Program-made: the position numbers and the translations under genes
The notes under the pieces: model-generated
What the model saw: the letters and a program-made list of their open reading frames with translations, nothing else
Database searches by the model: none
Told to the model about the DNA's origin: nothing
Origin: Alphaproteobacteria bacterium
Lineage (GTDB): Bacteria; Pseudomonadota; Alphaproteobacteria; Acetobacterales; Acetobacteraceae
Assembly: GCA_017307285.1 (NCBI GenBank)
Contig: JAFKFI010000051.1
Span: forward strand, 1-64,000
Length of the DNA stretch: 64,000 bases
Reading direction: 5' to 3'
Shown here: positions 16,397-26,072 of the stretch, one piece after another
Layout: each line of letters opens with the position of its first letter
Numbering within the stretch: position 1 is the stretch's first letter

Positions 16397-17896
16397 ATGA
16401 CTGAACCGAGGAACAAGCGAACCGACGGTTCCACGATGAGCACCGGCGCGCCGGCGCCGAGCGATCGAAATTCGCTGACGATCGGTCCCGATGGTCCAAT
16501 CCTGCTGCACGACGTGCACTTTCTCGAGCAGATGGCGCACTTCAACCGCGAGAAGGTGCCCGAGCGCCAGCCCCACGCGAAGGGAGCGGGCGCGTTCGGC
16601 GTGTTCGAAACCACGGAGGATGTCTCTGCCTTCACGAAAGCTGCGCTGTTCCGTAAGGGCGCAGCCACCGAGATGCTCGCGCGCTTTTCCACGGTCGCCG
16701 GTGAAGCCGGCAGTCCCGACACCTGGCGCGACGTGCGTGGCTTTTCGCTGAAATTCTACACCGAGGAAGGCAACTACGACCTAGTCGGCAACAATACGCC
16801 GATCTTTTTCGTCCGCGACCCCATGAAGTTCCCACACTTCATCCGCAGCCAAAAGCGGCTGCCGGACTCCGGGCTCCGTGACAACCACATGCAGTGGGAC
16901 TTTTGGACCAACAATCCTGAATCCGCGCACCAGGTAACTTATCTGATGGGCGAGCGGGGTCTGCCCCGCACGTGGCGCCATATGAACGGTTACGGCTCTC
17001 ACACTTACATGTGGATCAACGCCGCCGGCGAGAAGTTCTGGGTGAAGTACCATTTTCACACCAATCAGGGCATGGCCTTTTTCACCAACGCCGAAGCGGC
17101 CAAGATGGCAGGCGAGGATGCCGACTTCCACCGTCGCGATCTTTTCGAGGCGATCCGGCGCGGTGAGCATCCGAGCTGGACGCTCTCGGTTCAAGTCATG
17201 CCGTACGCGGAGGCCAAGACGTACCGCATCAATCCATTCGACCTGACGAAGACCTGGCCGCACGCGGATTATCCGCTCATCAAGGTCGGCACAATGACAC
17301 TCAATCGCAATCCGGAGAACTTCTTCGCCCAGATCGAGCAATCAGCTTTTTCGCCGGGCAACACGGTACCCGGCATTGGTTTGTCGCCCGACAAGATGCT
17401 GCTCGGTCGCGCCTTCGCCTACAACGATGCACAGCGCAACCGCATCGGCACGAACTTCCATCAACTTCCGGTCAACCGACCGAAGGTGCCGGTCAACACC
17501 TACATGTTCGATGGACAGATGACCTATGAGCACAGCGGAAGCGCGCCGGTATACGCGCCCAATAGCGCCGGCCGCGCATGGTCGGACGAGACCGAACCGG
17601 CGTCGGACGGCTGGGAAGCGGATGGCGAGATGATCCGCAGCGCCTATACACTGCGCGCCGATGATGACGACTTCTCCCAGCCGGGTGCGCTGGTGCGCAA
17701 TGTCTTCAACGACGAGCAGCGGACGAAGCTGGTTGAGCAGGTTTCAGGCAGCTTGCTGGGCGGCGTGCACGGCGAGGTGCTCGAACGGGCATTCCAGTAC
17801 TGGAAGAATGTCGATGCCGGTGTCGGTCGGCGGATCGAGGAGAAGGTGCGCTCGGGCAGTGCGCGGCAACCCGCCGAAGGCATGGGCCAGCATTAG
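16397..17896 (+). CDS. Monofunctional haem catalase
   Basis: This is a 499-residue small-subunit (clade 3-like) catalase that disproportionates hydrogen peroxide. The distal His is H60 in [15 protein letters not shown]. The proximal haem Tyr is Y342 in [15 protein letters not shown]. The NADPH- and haem-pocket regions [13 protein letters not shown] and [11 protein letters not shown] are intact. There is no signal peptide, so it is cytoplasmic. The start at 16397 directly follows the tandem repeat. An internal ATG at residue 14 is an alternative. No oxyR or other regulator is adjacent. Confidence 0.95.
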   Translation: MTEPRNKRTDGSTMSTGAPAPSDRNSLTIGPDGPILLHDVHFLEQMAHFNREKVPERQPHAKGAGAFGVFETTEDVSAFTKAALFRKGAATEMLARFSTVAGEAGSPDTWRDVRGFSLKFYTEEGNYDLVGNNTPIFFVRDPMKFPHFIRSQKRLPDSGLRDNHMQWDFWTNNPESAHQVTYLMGERGLPRTWRHMNGYGSHTYMWINAAGEKFWVKYHFHTNQGMAFFTNAEAAKMAGEDADFHRRDLFEAIRRGEHPSWTLSVQVMPYAEAKTYRINPFDLTKTWPHADYPLIKVGTMTLNRNPENFFAQIEQSAFSPGNTVPGIGLSPDKMLLGRAFAYNDAQRNRIGTNFHQLPVNRPKVPVNTYMFDGQMTYEHSGSAPVYAPNSAGRAWSDETEPASDGWEADGEMIRSAYTLRADDDDFSQPGALVRNVFNDEQRTKLVEQVSGSLLGGVHGEVLERAFQYWKNVDAGVGRRIEEKVRSGSARQPAEGMGQH

Positions 17897-17967
17897 ATCC
17901 ACGCGGCTCCACGTTCGGCCTCGGGAGACGGGTCGCCGCGTAGCGTAGGCGGAGAGGAGAACCACCC

Positions 17968-18729
17968 GTGCCGAGATCAGCCGGGGTCGTTTTGCGCAAG
18001 CGCGACTGGGACGCGGCGTTCTTCGATATGGACGGCGTCCTGACCGACACCGCGCGCCTGCACATCGATGCATGGGAGCAGCTGTTCAACGACTTTCTTT
18101 CCCGGCGCGCGGCTGCCTCGGGTGAGGCCTTCGTCCCCTTCGACACGGCAGCCGACTACCTCGCTTACGTCGATGGCCGGCCCCGCGAGGACGGCGTGCG
18201 GCTCTTTCTCGCCTCGCGAGGTATCAGCTTGCCGGAGGGCTCAGAGAACAGCCCCGAGGGGTCGGAGACAGTGGGGGCGCTCAGCCGCCGCAAGGACGGC
18301 TTGTTCGGGCACGCCTTGCAAGCCGGCGCCGACCCGCTCCCTGGGGCAGAGCCGCTGCTGGGAGGTTTGCGGCGTCTTGGCATCCTGACCGCGGTCGTCT
18401 CCTCCAGCCGAAACTGCGCCGCGGTCCTCGAGGCCACTGGTCTCTCTCCACTGGTGGACGTTCGGGTGGATGGCATGGACGCGGTTACGCTCGGCCTGCC
18501 AGGCAAGCCGGCTCCCGCTCTGTTCCTCGAGGCGGCGCGGCGCCTTGGTGTCGAGCCGCGGCGGGGTATCCTGTTCGAGGATGCGATCGCTGGAGTCGAG
18601 GCCGGACGCCGCGGCGGGTTCGGGCGAGTGGTTGGCGTGGATATCGGCGACCACGCCGCCGCGCTGCTCCGCCACGGGGCGGATGTCGTGATCGGTGGCC
18701 TGTCGGAAGTGGCGGTGGCGGCGGACTGA
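17968..18729 (+). CDS. HAD-family beta-phosphoglucomutase-like hydrolase
   Basis: This 253-residue protein has the HAD nucleophile motif FFDMDGVLTDT, an alpha-helical cap (residues about 35-125), motif II (VVSSSRN), motif III Lys in GLPGKPAPALFLEAARRLG and motif IV ILFEDAIAGVEAG, as in beta-PGM. It would convert beta-glucose-1-phosphate to glucose-6-phosphate. It faces a GH65 phosphorylase gene (4 bp between stops), and phosphorylase plus beta-PGM is a standard disaccharide-use pair. Start is GTG at 17968 after GGAGAGGAG. A phosphatase role is the alternative. Confidence 0.85.
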   Translation: MPRSAGVVLRKRDWDAAFFDMDGVLTDTARLHIDAWEQLFNDFLSRRAAASGEAFVPFDTAADYLAYVDGRPREDGVRLFLASRGISLPEGSENSPEGSETVGALSRRKDGLFGHALQAGADPLPGAEPLLGGLRRLGILTAVVSSSRNCAAVLEATGLSPLVDVRVDGMDAVTLGLPGKPAPALFLEAARRLGVEPRRGILFEDAIAGVEAGRRGGFGRVVGVDIGDHAAALLRHGADVVIGGLSEVAVAAD

Positions 18730-18733
18730 ATAG

Positions 18734-21145
18734 TCAGCAATCGGTTGGCAGGGGCGCGGGCGCGAATTCCGGCTTCGGCTCCGGCATTGGCGGCGGCGAG
18801 GGACGATGCGCGGTCGGCGTAGCCGCCGTCAGCAGAACGGCTTCGTCGTCGTGGAAAACGGTCAAAGCGTCGCCCTCGCAGAGGCTGTACGTGGTGACAT
18901 CATGCCGCGCCTCGACGCGCAGCCGCCGGCCGCGAATCGCCAGGGTGAAGCTCAGTCGGGCCCACTCAGTCGGCAGGCGCGGACGAAAGGATATGCGGCC
19001 ACCATAGTCGCGCATCCCCGCGAAACCATACACGAGCGACATCCAGGTGCCCCCGATCGAGGCGATATGCGCGCCATGCATCATGTTGCCGCCGATATCG
19101 GACAGATCCATGGTCGCAGCGAATCGGAAATAGTTGAGCGCCTTGCTGGCGTAGCCGAGCTCGGTTGCAATGATACTCTGAATGCACACCGAGAGCGAGC
19201 TGTCGTGCGTCGTCAGCGGGTCATAGTAGTCGAAGTTCCGCTTCTTTTGCTCAGCCGTAAACTGCTCGCCGAGCAGGAACATCGCCAAAACGACGTCAGC
19301 CTGCTTGATGACCTGCGCCCGGTAGAGATTCAGCGGGTGATAATGCAGCAGCAAAGGATAATGGTTCTCGGGAGTTCCCGCGAAGTCCCATCGCTCCTTA
19401 TCGAGAAAGCTGTCGTCCTGCGGGTGGATCTCCAATCGCTCGTCCCAGGGCACGTACATACGCTTCGCCGCTTCGCGCCACGCCGCGGGTTCCTCGCCTT
19501 CGAGGCCGGTGCGGTGGATCAGTCCGCGGAGCGCGTCCGGATGATCGCGCCCGAGCGCCTCGATCGTATCGGCGGCATAGCGCAAGTTTTCACGAGCCAT
19601 CAAATTGGTGAAGAGGTTGTTGTCCACGACGGCGGTGTACTCATCGGGGCCGGTTACGCCGTTGATGCAGAAAGCTCCATCCCGACGCGCTGAAAAGAAG
19701 CCGAGATCGCACCAGAACCGCGCTGTCTCGACAAGAAGCTCCGCGCCAAAGCGGCACAGGAATTCCTCATCCCCTGAGACTTCCACATATTTGCGGACCG
19801 CGTAGGCGATATCCGCGTTGATGTGATATTGCGCCGTGCCGGCAGCGTAGTACGCAGATGCCTCATCCCCGTTGATGGTGCGCCACGGGAAGGTGGCACC
19901 CCTGTGACCAAGTTCTCTTGCCCGCGCGCGGGCACGATCAAGGGTGTCGTAGCGGAACTTCAGGACGTTCCTTGCCACTCGCGGCTGCGTGTAAATGAGA
20001 AACGGCAGGACATAGATCTCGGTATCCCAGAAATAGTGCCCTTCGTAGGTGCGGCCCGTCAGGCCGCGCGCACCGATGCCGTGACCTTCGGCGCGTTCGG
20101 TCGCCTGCAGGAGCTGGAACAGGTTCCAGCGAAGCACTTGCTGCATCCGCGGCCCGAGGCCTTCGATTTCGACATCCGCGCGGGTCCAGAACTTGTCCAT
20201 GAGAACCTGGTGCCGTGTCCGGATGGCCGGAAAGCCGTCCTGCAGCGCGCGGTCGAGCGTCCAAGCAACCTGCGACTGAACCTGCGCGACATCGTCGCCG
20301 TCGGAGTAGTGATAGCCTAGATATTTCCACAGGCGGATTGGCTTGCCTTGCTCGCCCTGAATGTTGAAGACGACGGCGGCGATATCGCCCTCGCAACTGC
20401 TGTCGTGCGTGAACTGGCAGGCCGTGTCGAGAAGATGGTCCATGCCGCAGCCGAGGATCAGCCCCGAACCTGGGGTGATGTAGCTGAGGATCGCGCGCAA
20501 CCCCTCGCGGCGCGTCCCAACCGGCACCAGCACCCGCCCGTCGAAGCCGGCCGCAAGCCGTGGATCGGAGCTGTCCTCCGGCAGAGGCTGGCGGTTCAGC
20601 AGTTCCGAGGAGATCACGATCTCCGCCGCTGCTTCTTCCGCGACCAACTCGTACTGCATCGCCGCCAGATGCCGCCGATCGAAGGACACCAGACGCAGCG
20701 TTCTCAGCCGCATACGCCTGCCCGCGGGCGTGACCCAAACAATCTCTCTAACCAGCATACCCGCCCGAAGATCCAGGGCGCGGCGGTACGAGAGAACGTC
20801 GGCCTGAGCGGGGACGAACATGTCGCCGTCGATGAACAGCTTAATGATGGTTCCGTCGGGGCAGTTCAATATGCTTTGCCCGACGCTCGGGAAGCCGTAA
20901 GCGTTCTCGCCATAGTTGATAGGCCGGAACTCGTGGAAGCCGTTGAGAAGGACGCCGGGCGCGCGCACCGGCCTGCCTTCTTCCGGCGTGCCGCGAATGC
21001 CGAGATAGCCGTTGGCCAGCGCAAACATGGTCTCGGCCTGGCCGGCAAATTCCTTGACCAGCCTTGGGTCGAGTCGCACCGCCGCAACCGCCCAAGGCTC
21101 GGCAGGAAAGATGTCGAGCGGTGGGATTCGGCGTTCACGCAGCAT
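18734..21145 (-). CDS. GH65 disaccharide phosphorylase (maltose/trehalose/kojibiose type)
   Basis: This 803-residue enzyme has the three GH65 parts: an N-terminal beta-sandwich (about 20-270), an (alpha/alpha)6 barrel (about 320-690) and a C-terminal beta-sheet domain. The catalytic acid is E502 in VTGPDEYTA. The barrel also shows YFWDTEIYVLPF and GATFPWRTINGDE. It phosphorolyses an alpha-glucoside to beta-glucose-1-phosphate, which fits the adjacent convergent beta-PGM gene. The exact linkage specificity cannot be read from sequence. The ATG at 21145 has AGGAAAG upstream. An alternative ATG at 21241 would add a hydrophilic 32-residue leader. Confidence 0.9.
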   Translation of the reverse strand: MLRERRIPPLDIFPAEPWAVAAVRLDPRLVKEFAGQAETMFALANGYLGIRGTPEEGRPVRAPGVLLNGFHEFRPINYGENAYGFPSVGQSILNCPDGTIIKLFIDGDMFVPAQADVLSYRRALDLRAGMLVREIVWVTPAGRRMRLRTLRLVSFDRRHLAAMQYELVAEEAAAEIVISSELLNRQPLPEDSSDPRLAAGFDGRVLVPVGTRREGLRAILSYITPGSGLILGCGMDHLLDTACQFTHDSSCEGDIAAVVFNIQGEQGKPIRLWKYLGYHYSDGDDVAQVQSQVAWTLDRALQDGFPAIRTRHQVLMDKFWTRADVEIEGLGPRMQQVLRWNLFQLLQATERAEGHGIGARGLTGRTYEGHYFWDTEIYVLPFLIYTQPRVARNVLKFRYDTLDRARARARELGHRGATFPWRTINGDEASAYYAAGTAQYHINADIAYAVRKYVEVSGDEEFLCRFGAELLVETARFWCDLGFFSARRDGAFCINGVTGPDEYTAVVDNNLFTNLMARENLRYAADTIEALGRDHPDALRGLIHRTGLEGEEPAAWREAAKRMYVPWDERLEIHPQDDSFLDKERWDFAGTPENHYPLLLHYHPLNLYRAQVIKQADVVLAMFLLGEQFTAEQKKRNFDYYDPLTTHDSSLSVCIQSIIATELGYASKALNYFRFAATMDLSDIGGNMMHGAHIASIGGTWMSLVYGFAGMRDYGGRISFRPRLPTEWARLSFTLAIRGRRLRVEARHDVTTYSLCEGDALTVFHDDEAVLLTAATPTAHRPSPPPMPEPKPEFAPAPLPTDC

Positions 21146-21510
21146 CGTCTTTCCTTTGGAAGCGCTATCGGGCTGACCTGTTGAGGGCTGGTGGTCGGGT
21201 GAACCGTGATTCATCCGCGCTAGGGCATCTTGGTCGAGCATTCAATGTGGGCGCCGACTATCCGCGCAGCATAGCCGCGCGGGGCCGCGCTGTGGAAGCG
21301 TGTGACCGAGATCGGGTGGGCGAGTCTCGAGCGATGCTGCCAGCTGGCAACGCACATCGCTCTCCAGGGCGGCTTCGCCGCGATGACAGCGATCCGCACG
21401 GAGGCAGCCGGGATCTGGGCCATTTCCAAAACCTGATGAACACTGCTGCGTTCGCTGTTTGGCGCCTTGCCGAACGCAGTCATGCTGCCCGGTCGAGTAA
21501 GGGAGACGTT
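21146..21510. other. Divergent intergenic region between GH65 and DUF2231-like genes
   Basis: About 365 bp separate the divergent starts. No conserved ORF, clear palindrome or RNA was seen. It should contain both promoters. The longer upstream extensions of either flanking gene into this region look non-conserved in composition. Confidence 0.4.
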
Positions 21511-21942
21511 GTGGTTGCCATATCCGCCTCCGGCCCTCTGAGGCCGCTACATCCGCTTCACGCAATCCTCCTCGGCTTTGTCTTCCCGCTGTTCCTGGGC
21601 GCACTGCTCAGCGATCTCGGTTATTGGGTCAGCTATCAGACACAATGGTCGAATTTCTCGTCCTGGTTTATCGTCGGCGGGCTGATTGGCGGTGGCTTCG
21701 CGTTGCTTTGGGCGCTGATCAATCTGTTTCGCGGCGGAATTTCGCCCAAGACACGCCCAATCATCTATTTCGTGGTGCTGCTCGCCATGTGGGGGCTCGG
21801 CATCGTGAACATCCTCGTTCACGCAAAGGATGCTTGGGCGATCATGCCGGAGAGCCTCTATCTCTCCGGGATGACGGCGCTCCTGGCGCTCATTGCAGCG
21901 TGGATCGGTTATTCCGGGTTTCGCGTCAGAGAGGTGGCCTGA
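21511..21942 (+). CDS. DUF2231-like four-helix membrane protein
   Basis: A 143-residue membrane protein has four hydrophobic helices (about 14-32, 47-67, 82-100 and 115-135). The opening PLRPLHPLHAILLGF is typical of DUF2231 proteins, which often sit beside respiratory or PQQ dehydrogenases. GTG at 21511 was chosen because AGGGAG lies 7 nt upstream. The ORF is open far upstream but lacks membrane character there. Its TGA overlaps the ATG of the sorbosone-type dehydrogenase gene, so the two are co-translated. A role as membrane partner or haem-bearing subunit is conceivable but unproven. Confidence 0.75.
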   Translation: MVAISASGPLRPLHPLHAILLGFVFPLFLGALLSDLGYWVSYQTQWSNFSSWFIVGGLIGGGFALLWALINLFRGGISPKTRPIIYFVVLLAMWGLGIVNILVHAKDAWAIMPESLYLSGMTALLALIAAWIGYSGFRVREVA

Positions 21943-23282
21943 TGCGTACGTTCCTCCTGATCGGCACCGCAGCCATCGCCCTGTTCGCCTGCGACAGCGC
22001 GTCCAAGGCGGAGCAATATGGCCCCAACCCGGATCTGCCCAAACAGCAGCGCGGTCTGTTGCCCGACATGGTGATTCCGAAGCCGGAAAATTGGGGCAGC
22101 GATCTCCCGAAAGTGCCGCAGGGCTACACGATCAAAGCCATTGCAACGAATCTCAGGATTCCGCGCCAGACCCTGGTGCTGCCCAATGGCGACATTCTGG
22201 TTGCGGAGGGAACGGGCGGCAACGCGCCATCGCTCCGGCCCAAGGACTTCATCGCGAGCTATATCAAGAATCAGGGAAAGAGCTCGGTGGGAGGCGGCAA
22301 TCGGCTGACGCTGCTGCATGACAGCGATGGCGACGGCAGCTACAAAACACAAGGCGTCTTCGCCGACCATCTCAACGCGCCCTATGGTCTCGCGTTGGTC
22401 AACGGCGCGATCTACGTGGCCAATCAGGATTCAGTGGTGCGCTTCGACTATCGTGACGGCCAGACCAAGGCGAGCGGGCCGCCCACACTGCTCACGGCAC
22501 TGCCATCGGCCATCAATCATCACTGGACAAAGGCAATGACCGCCAGCCTCGACGGCCGCTTTCTCTATGTCGGCATCGGTTCCAACAGCAACATCACCGA
22601 GCGCGGGATGGACGTCGAGACCGACCGGGCGATGATCTGGCAGATCGACGTGCAGACGGGAATGCACAAGCCGTACGCGACCGGTCTTCGCAATCCCACG
22701 GCCCTCGCCACTCAGCCCGGAACAGGCCAGGTGTGGGCGGTCGTGAACGAACGCGACGAAATCGGCCCCAACCTCGTTCCGGATTACCTGACCGCGGTGC
22801 ATGAGGGCGCGTTCTACGGGTGGCCCTACAGCTATTGGGGCCAGAACGTCGATCGACGCGCACAACCGCAAGATCCCCAGAAGGTCGCCTCGGCGATCCG
22901 CCCGGACTACAGCCTGGGGTCGCATGTGGCGGCGCTCGGCGTGGCGTTCTCGACCCCGGCGATGGGCGCGAAGTTCGCCGACGGCGTGTTCGTCGGGGAG
23001 CATGGTAGCTGGAACCGCAGCGTGCCTGTCGGCTATAAGGTGATCTTCGTCCCGTTTCGCGGCGGCCGGCCCGCCGGCGATCCGATCGATTTCGTTTCAG
23101 GGTTCCTGAACAGCGACGGCAACACGCGCGGCCGACCGGTCGGCGTGACGGTGGACCCGCGCGGCGCCTTGATCGTCGCCGATGACCTGTCGAACACGGT
23201 CTGGAGAATTGCGGCAAACCAATCCCAACCCGCTGCCGCAGCCTCACAATCCGGCGAAGGTCCGCCCCCTCAAACTCGCTGA
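21942..23282 (+). CDS. PQQ-type sugar dehydrogenase, L-sorbosone dehydrogenase family
   Basis: A 446-residue exported lipoprotein begins with a signal and lipobox LFAC at residues 14-17, followed by a six-bladed beta-propeller. Motifs include LPNGDILVAEGTGG, the propeller loop NHHWTKAMTASLDGRFLYVG, GLRNPTALA and GVFVGEHGSWNRS. Relatives oxidise aldoses or sorbosone with PQQ in the periplasm. Translation is coupled to the upstream membrane protein. No pqq biosynthesis genes are in the window. The final 20 residues are low-complexity Pro/Gln/Ala. Substrate unknown. Confidence 0.85.
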   Translation: MRTFLLIGTAAIALFACDSASKAEQYGPNPDLPKQQRGLLPDMVIPKPENWGSDLPKVPQGYTIKAIATNLRIPRQTLVLPNGDILVAEGTGGNAPSLRPKDFIASYIKNQGKSSVGGGNRLTLLHDSDGDGSYKTQGVFADHLNAPYGLALVNGAIYVANQDSVVRFDYRDGQTKASGPPTLLTALPSAINHHWTKAMTASLDGRFLYVGIGSNSNITERGMDVETDRAMIWQIDVQTGMHKPYATGLRNPTALATQPGTGQVWAVVNERDEIGPNLVPDYLTAVHEGAFYGWPYSYWGQNVDRRAQPQDPQKVASAIRPDYSLGSHVAALGVAFSTPAMGAKFADGVFVGEHGSWNRSVPVGYKVIFVPFRGGRPAGDPIDFVSGFLNSDGNTRGRPVGVTVDPRGALIVADDLSNTVWRIAANQSQPAAAASQSGEGPPPQTR

Positions 23283-23301
23283 CAGCGCAGGCAGCCAGCC
23301 C

Positions 23302-23664
23302 TCAATGGTCGTTTGGGCGAGGCGCACGGGTCGGCACATAGTCGCTGCCCTCGCGACGGTCGCGGTACAAAGCGGCGCGCGTCAGCAGCATCAGGGTGAT
23401 CGGGGTAGTGACGGTCACGCAGATGGCGATGAGCACTTCATGCAGCACCGGGCGCGACTGCAGCGCGGAGAAGGCGATCATCGACGCGATCAGCACGCAG
23501 CCGAGCCCCAGCGTCGTGCCCAGCGTCGGAGCATGGACCCGTTCGTAGAAGGTGCGGAATCGCAGCAGTCCCACCGAACCAGTGAACGCCAAGGCAGCGC
23601 CGAGGAGGAGGAACAGCGCAGTCAGCAGCGCCGCCCAGCCTGGCAGTTCCGCAGCGTGCGTCAT
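23302..23664 (-). CDS. mrpG: Mrp/Mnh cation antiporter subunit G
   Basis: This 120-residue protein has three membrane helices and the MnhG signature GSVGLLRFRTFYERVHAPTLG. It is the last gene of the Mrp operon and its ATG overlaps the mrpF stop by 4 nt. The hydrophilic tail (ALYRDRREGSDYVP) is cytoplasmic. The subunit is needed for assembly of the multi-subunit Na+(K+)/H+ antiporter. It converges with the sorbosone-type dehydrogenase gene 19 bp away. Confidence 0.92.
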   Translation of the reverse strand: MTHAAELPGWAALLTALFLLLGAALAFTGSVGLLRFRTFYERVHAPTLGTTLGLGCVLIASMIAFSALQSRPVLHEVLIAICVTVTTPITLMLLTRAALYRDRREGSDYVPTRAPRPNDH

Positions 23665-23942
23665 TCGATCACCTCGCCGCGCATCAGGAATTTGGCCAGC
23701 GCCGCCGTCGCCACGAAGCCCAGTAGGGCCATCACCAGCGCTGCCTCGAAGTAGAGCGTGCTGCCGCTGCGGATGCCGAAGGTCAGCAGCAGCAGCATGG
23801 CGTTGAGGTACAGCGTGTCGAGTCCGAGCACCCGATCCTGCGCTCTTGGTCCGCGGATCAGGCGAAAGGTCGCGCACGCCATCGCCAACCCCAGGAGAAA
23901 CTGGGCAACGAAGATGGCCCATGTCAGGAGCGCCGCCGTCAT
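23661..23942 (-). CDS. mrpF: Mrp/Mnh cation antiporter subunit F
   Basis: A 93-residue, three-helix membrane protein carries the MnhF motif FRLIRGPRAQDRVLGLDTLY. Start and stop each overlap the neighbouring Mrp genes by 4 nt. It is part of the hetero-oligomeric Mrp antiporter in the inner membrane. Confidence 0.92.
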   Translation of the reverse strand: MTAALLTWAIFVAQFLLGLAMACATFRLIRGPRAQDRVLGLDTLYLNAMLLLLTFGIRSGSTLYFEAALVMALLGFVATAALAKFLMRGEVIE

Positions 23943-24427
23943 TCAAATATCTCCAGCAATCGCTGTTCGTACCGACGTTTGATGAGCCGGACCCAGGCGT
24001 CCTCGTCGACCAGGTCGAGGACATGAATCAGCACGGCCTGCGTCTCGCTGTCGTATTCGATCCAGAGCGTGCCGGGCGTGGCGGTGATGATGCACGCCAG
24101 TGCCGTCAGTCCGTAAGGATCGCGCAACTCAAGCGGGATGCGCACGAAACCAGATCTGCGATCCCGCCGTCCCAGGCCGGAGATGATCCCGGCGACGGCG
24201 ATGTTGGAACGGACGATGTCGGCCACGACCATGAGCGCGAGCCGGACCGCCACGCCCGGTCGGCGGACCCTCGCCTTGGCCGGCCGCAGCGCGATCAGCG
24301 CCCAGGAGGCGCCGAGCGCCAGGATGCCGCCCAGGATGACGGTTCCCGGTGCCACGCTCTCGTTGAGCAGCAGCCACATGGCCAGCAAGCCGGTCGAAAG
24401 CAGCGGATAGGGCAGCCATCGGCTCAT
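23939..24427 (-). CDS. mrpE: Mrp/Mnh cation antiporter subunit E
   Basis: This 162-residue protein has two N-terminal membrane helices and the MnhE cytoplasmic domain (RSGFVRIPLELRDPYG, then TPGTLWIEYD). The ATG at 24427 overlaps the mrpD stop by 4 nt. The long open frame extending upstream is the antisense-like shadow of mrpD and is not used. The C-terminus ends with a charged helix (RRYEQRLLEIFE). Confidence 0.92.
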   Translation of the reverse strand: MSRWLPYPLLSTGLLAMWLLLNESVAPGTVILGGILALGASWALIALRPAKARVRRPGVAVRLALMVVADIVRSNIAVAGIISGLGRRDRRSGFVRIPLELRDPYGLTALACIITATPGTLWIEYDSETQAVLIHVLDLVDEDAWVRLIKRRYEQRLLEIFE

Positions 24428-26064
24428 GCGCCGCCCTTTCCCTCGGTCGTCACCCGCGTTGGCGGCGCCGAGAGCACGCTGTCGATGTAATTCCGTGGAG
24501 CTTCCAGCGACTGTGCGGTCGCCTGCATGTAGCGCATGATCGGCCCAGCTCTCACGGTCAACCCGAGACACAGCAGCAGCAGCAGTCCGATCGGCGCAAT
24601 CTCGATCACGCGCACGCGCGGCTCGGAGCCGTCCAGCGGTGCCCAGAACACGCGGATGCCCGCGCGGGTCATCGCGATGACAGTGGCCAGGCCCGATACG
24701 ACCAGAGCGGCGAGCAACGCCCAGGATCCGCCGGGAACGCCGCTGCCGCCGCCCAGCCCGGCGGGGTTGAGCAGGACCGTCAGCATGGCGAATTTGCCGA
24801 TGAAGCCGGACAGGGGCGGCAGCCCCGCCAACACCAGCGCGCAGGACAAGAAGGCGATGCCCAGCACCGCCATGCTGGCGGGAATCGCGATGCCGACTTC
24901 CGTGGGTTCGTCGAGGCTCGCCGGTTCGACCTCGCCCAACGCTTCCATCGTCACTGCGAGCACGTCGGCGCCCATCCCGCGGCCACGCTCGACCAGTTCG
25001 ACCAGCAGAAAGAGCGCACTGATGGCCAGGACGGAGCTGACCATGTAGAACAGCACGCCGCCAGCCACCGCGGCCTGCCCGGCGCCGAGGGCGGCCAGGA
25101 GCGTGCCCGAGGAAACCATGACGCTGGCACCCGCCAGCCGCGCCATGTCCTGCGTCGCCAGCACGCCGATCATACCGAAGGCGATCGTCATGATCCCACC
25201 GACCAGCAGCCAATCGCCGCCGAACCCCGCCAATGGTCCCGAACCCTCGCCGAACAGCAAAAGCCACAGCCGCAGCACGGCATAGACTCCGACCTTGCTC
25301 ATGATCGAGAATAGCGCGGCGGCCGGCGGGCTGGCGGCGGCATAGGTTGTCGGCAGCCAGAAGCCGAGCGGCCACATCGCCGCCTTGACCAGAAACACCA
25401 CGCCGAGGATCGCCGCGCCGCACTCGAGCAGCGTTCGGTCGGCGCCGGCGAGCGCGGGAATCCTGCGTGCCAGATCGGCCATGTTGAGCGTGCCGGCCAC
25501 GCCGTAGATCAAGCTCGCGCCGATCAGGAACAGCAGCGAAGCGACCAGGTTGACCGCGATGTAGTGCATCCCGGCCCGGACGCGGGCACGGCCCGAGCCG
25601 TGCAGCGCGAGTCCATAGGACGCGGCCAGCAGCACTTCGAAGAACACGAACAGATTGAACAGGTCGCCGGTCAGGAATGCACCGTTGAGGCCCATCAACT
25701 GCAGTTGGAACAGCGGATGAAAGTGAGCCCCCGCCCGATGCCAACGCGCGAGCGAGAAGACCAGCGATGCCAGCCCCAGGAAGCTCGTCAGCAGCAGCAT
25801 CAGCGCCGCCAGACGGTCGACCACCAGGACAATTCCGAACCGTGCCGGCCAGCCTCCGAGCAGGTAGACACCCATCCAGGCGCCATTCCCGCCCGGCACC
25901 GGGGTATCGGCCATGCGCAGCAGAGCGACCGCCGCCCCGAGGAGCGCAAGCGTCGATGCGAGCCCGAGCGCCGCCTTGATGGGCCGGCGCCGATCGCCGA
26001 GCAGCACCATCACGGCGGCCACCAGCAGCGGCAGGACGACCGGCACGACGATCAGGTCGTTCAT
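24424..26064 (-). CDS. mrpD: Mrp/Mnh cation antiporter subunit D
   Basis: A 546-residue polytopic protein is homologous to proton-pumping subunits of complex I (NuoM/NuoN). Recognisable parts are FNLFVFFEVLLAASYGLAL in helix 5, which carries the conserved Glu, and the helix-7 Lys region VFLVKAAMWPLGFWLPTTYA. The ATG at 26064 lies 8 nt past the mrpC stop. MrpD together with the MrpA part is thought to form the ion-translocating core. Length and order match other Mrp operons. Confidence 0.93.
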   Translation of the reverse strand: MNDLIVVPVVLPLLVAAVMVLLGDRRRPIKAALGLASTLALLGAAVALLRMADTPVPGGNGAWMGVYLLGGWPARFGIVLVVDRLAALMLLLTSFLGLASLVFSLARWHRAGAHFHPLFQLQLMGLNGAFLTGDLFNLFVFFEVLLAASYGLALHGSGRARVRAGMHYIAVNLVASLLFLIGASLIYGVAGTLNMADLARRIPALAGADRTLLECGAAILGVVFLVKAAMWPLGFWLPTTYAAASPPAAALFSIMSKVGVYAVLRLWLLLFGEGSGPLAGFGGDWLLVGGIMTIAFGMIGVLATQDMARLAGASVMVSSGTLLAALGAGQAAVAGGVLFYMVSSVLAISALFLLVELVERGRGMGADVLAVTMEALGEVEPASLDEPTEVGIAIPASMAVLGIAFLSCALVLAGLPPLSGFIGKFAMLTVLLNPAGLGGGSGVPGGSWALLAALVVSGLATVIAMTRAGIRVFWAPLDGSEPRVRVIEIAPIGLLLLLCLGLTVRAGPIMRYMQATAQSLEAPRNYIDSVLSAPPTRVTTEGKGGA

Positions 26065-26072
26065 CCAGGGGC

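Noticed and set aside
21064..21510. Long upstream extension of the DUF2231-like frame
   Set aside because: It is open by chance. It covers the GH65 5' end and promoter region, and the GTG at 21511 has a proper ribosome site.
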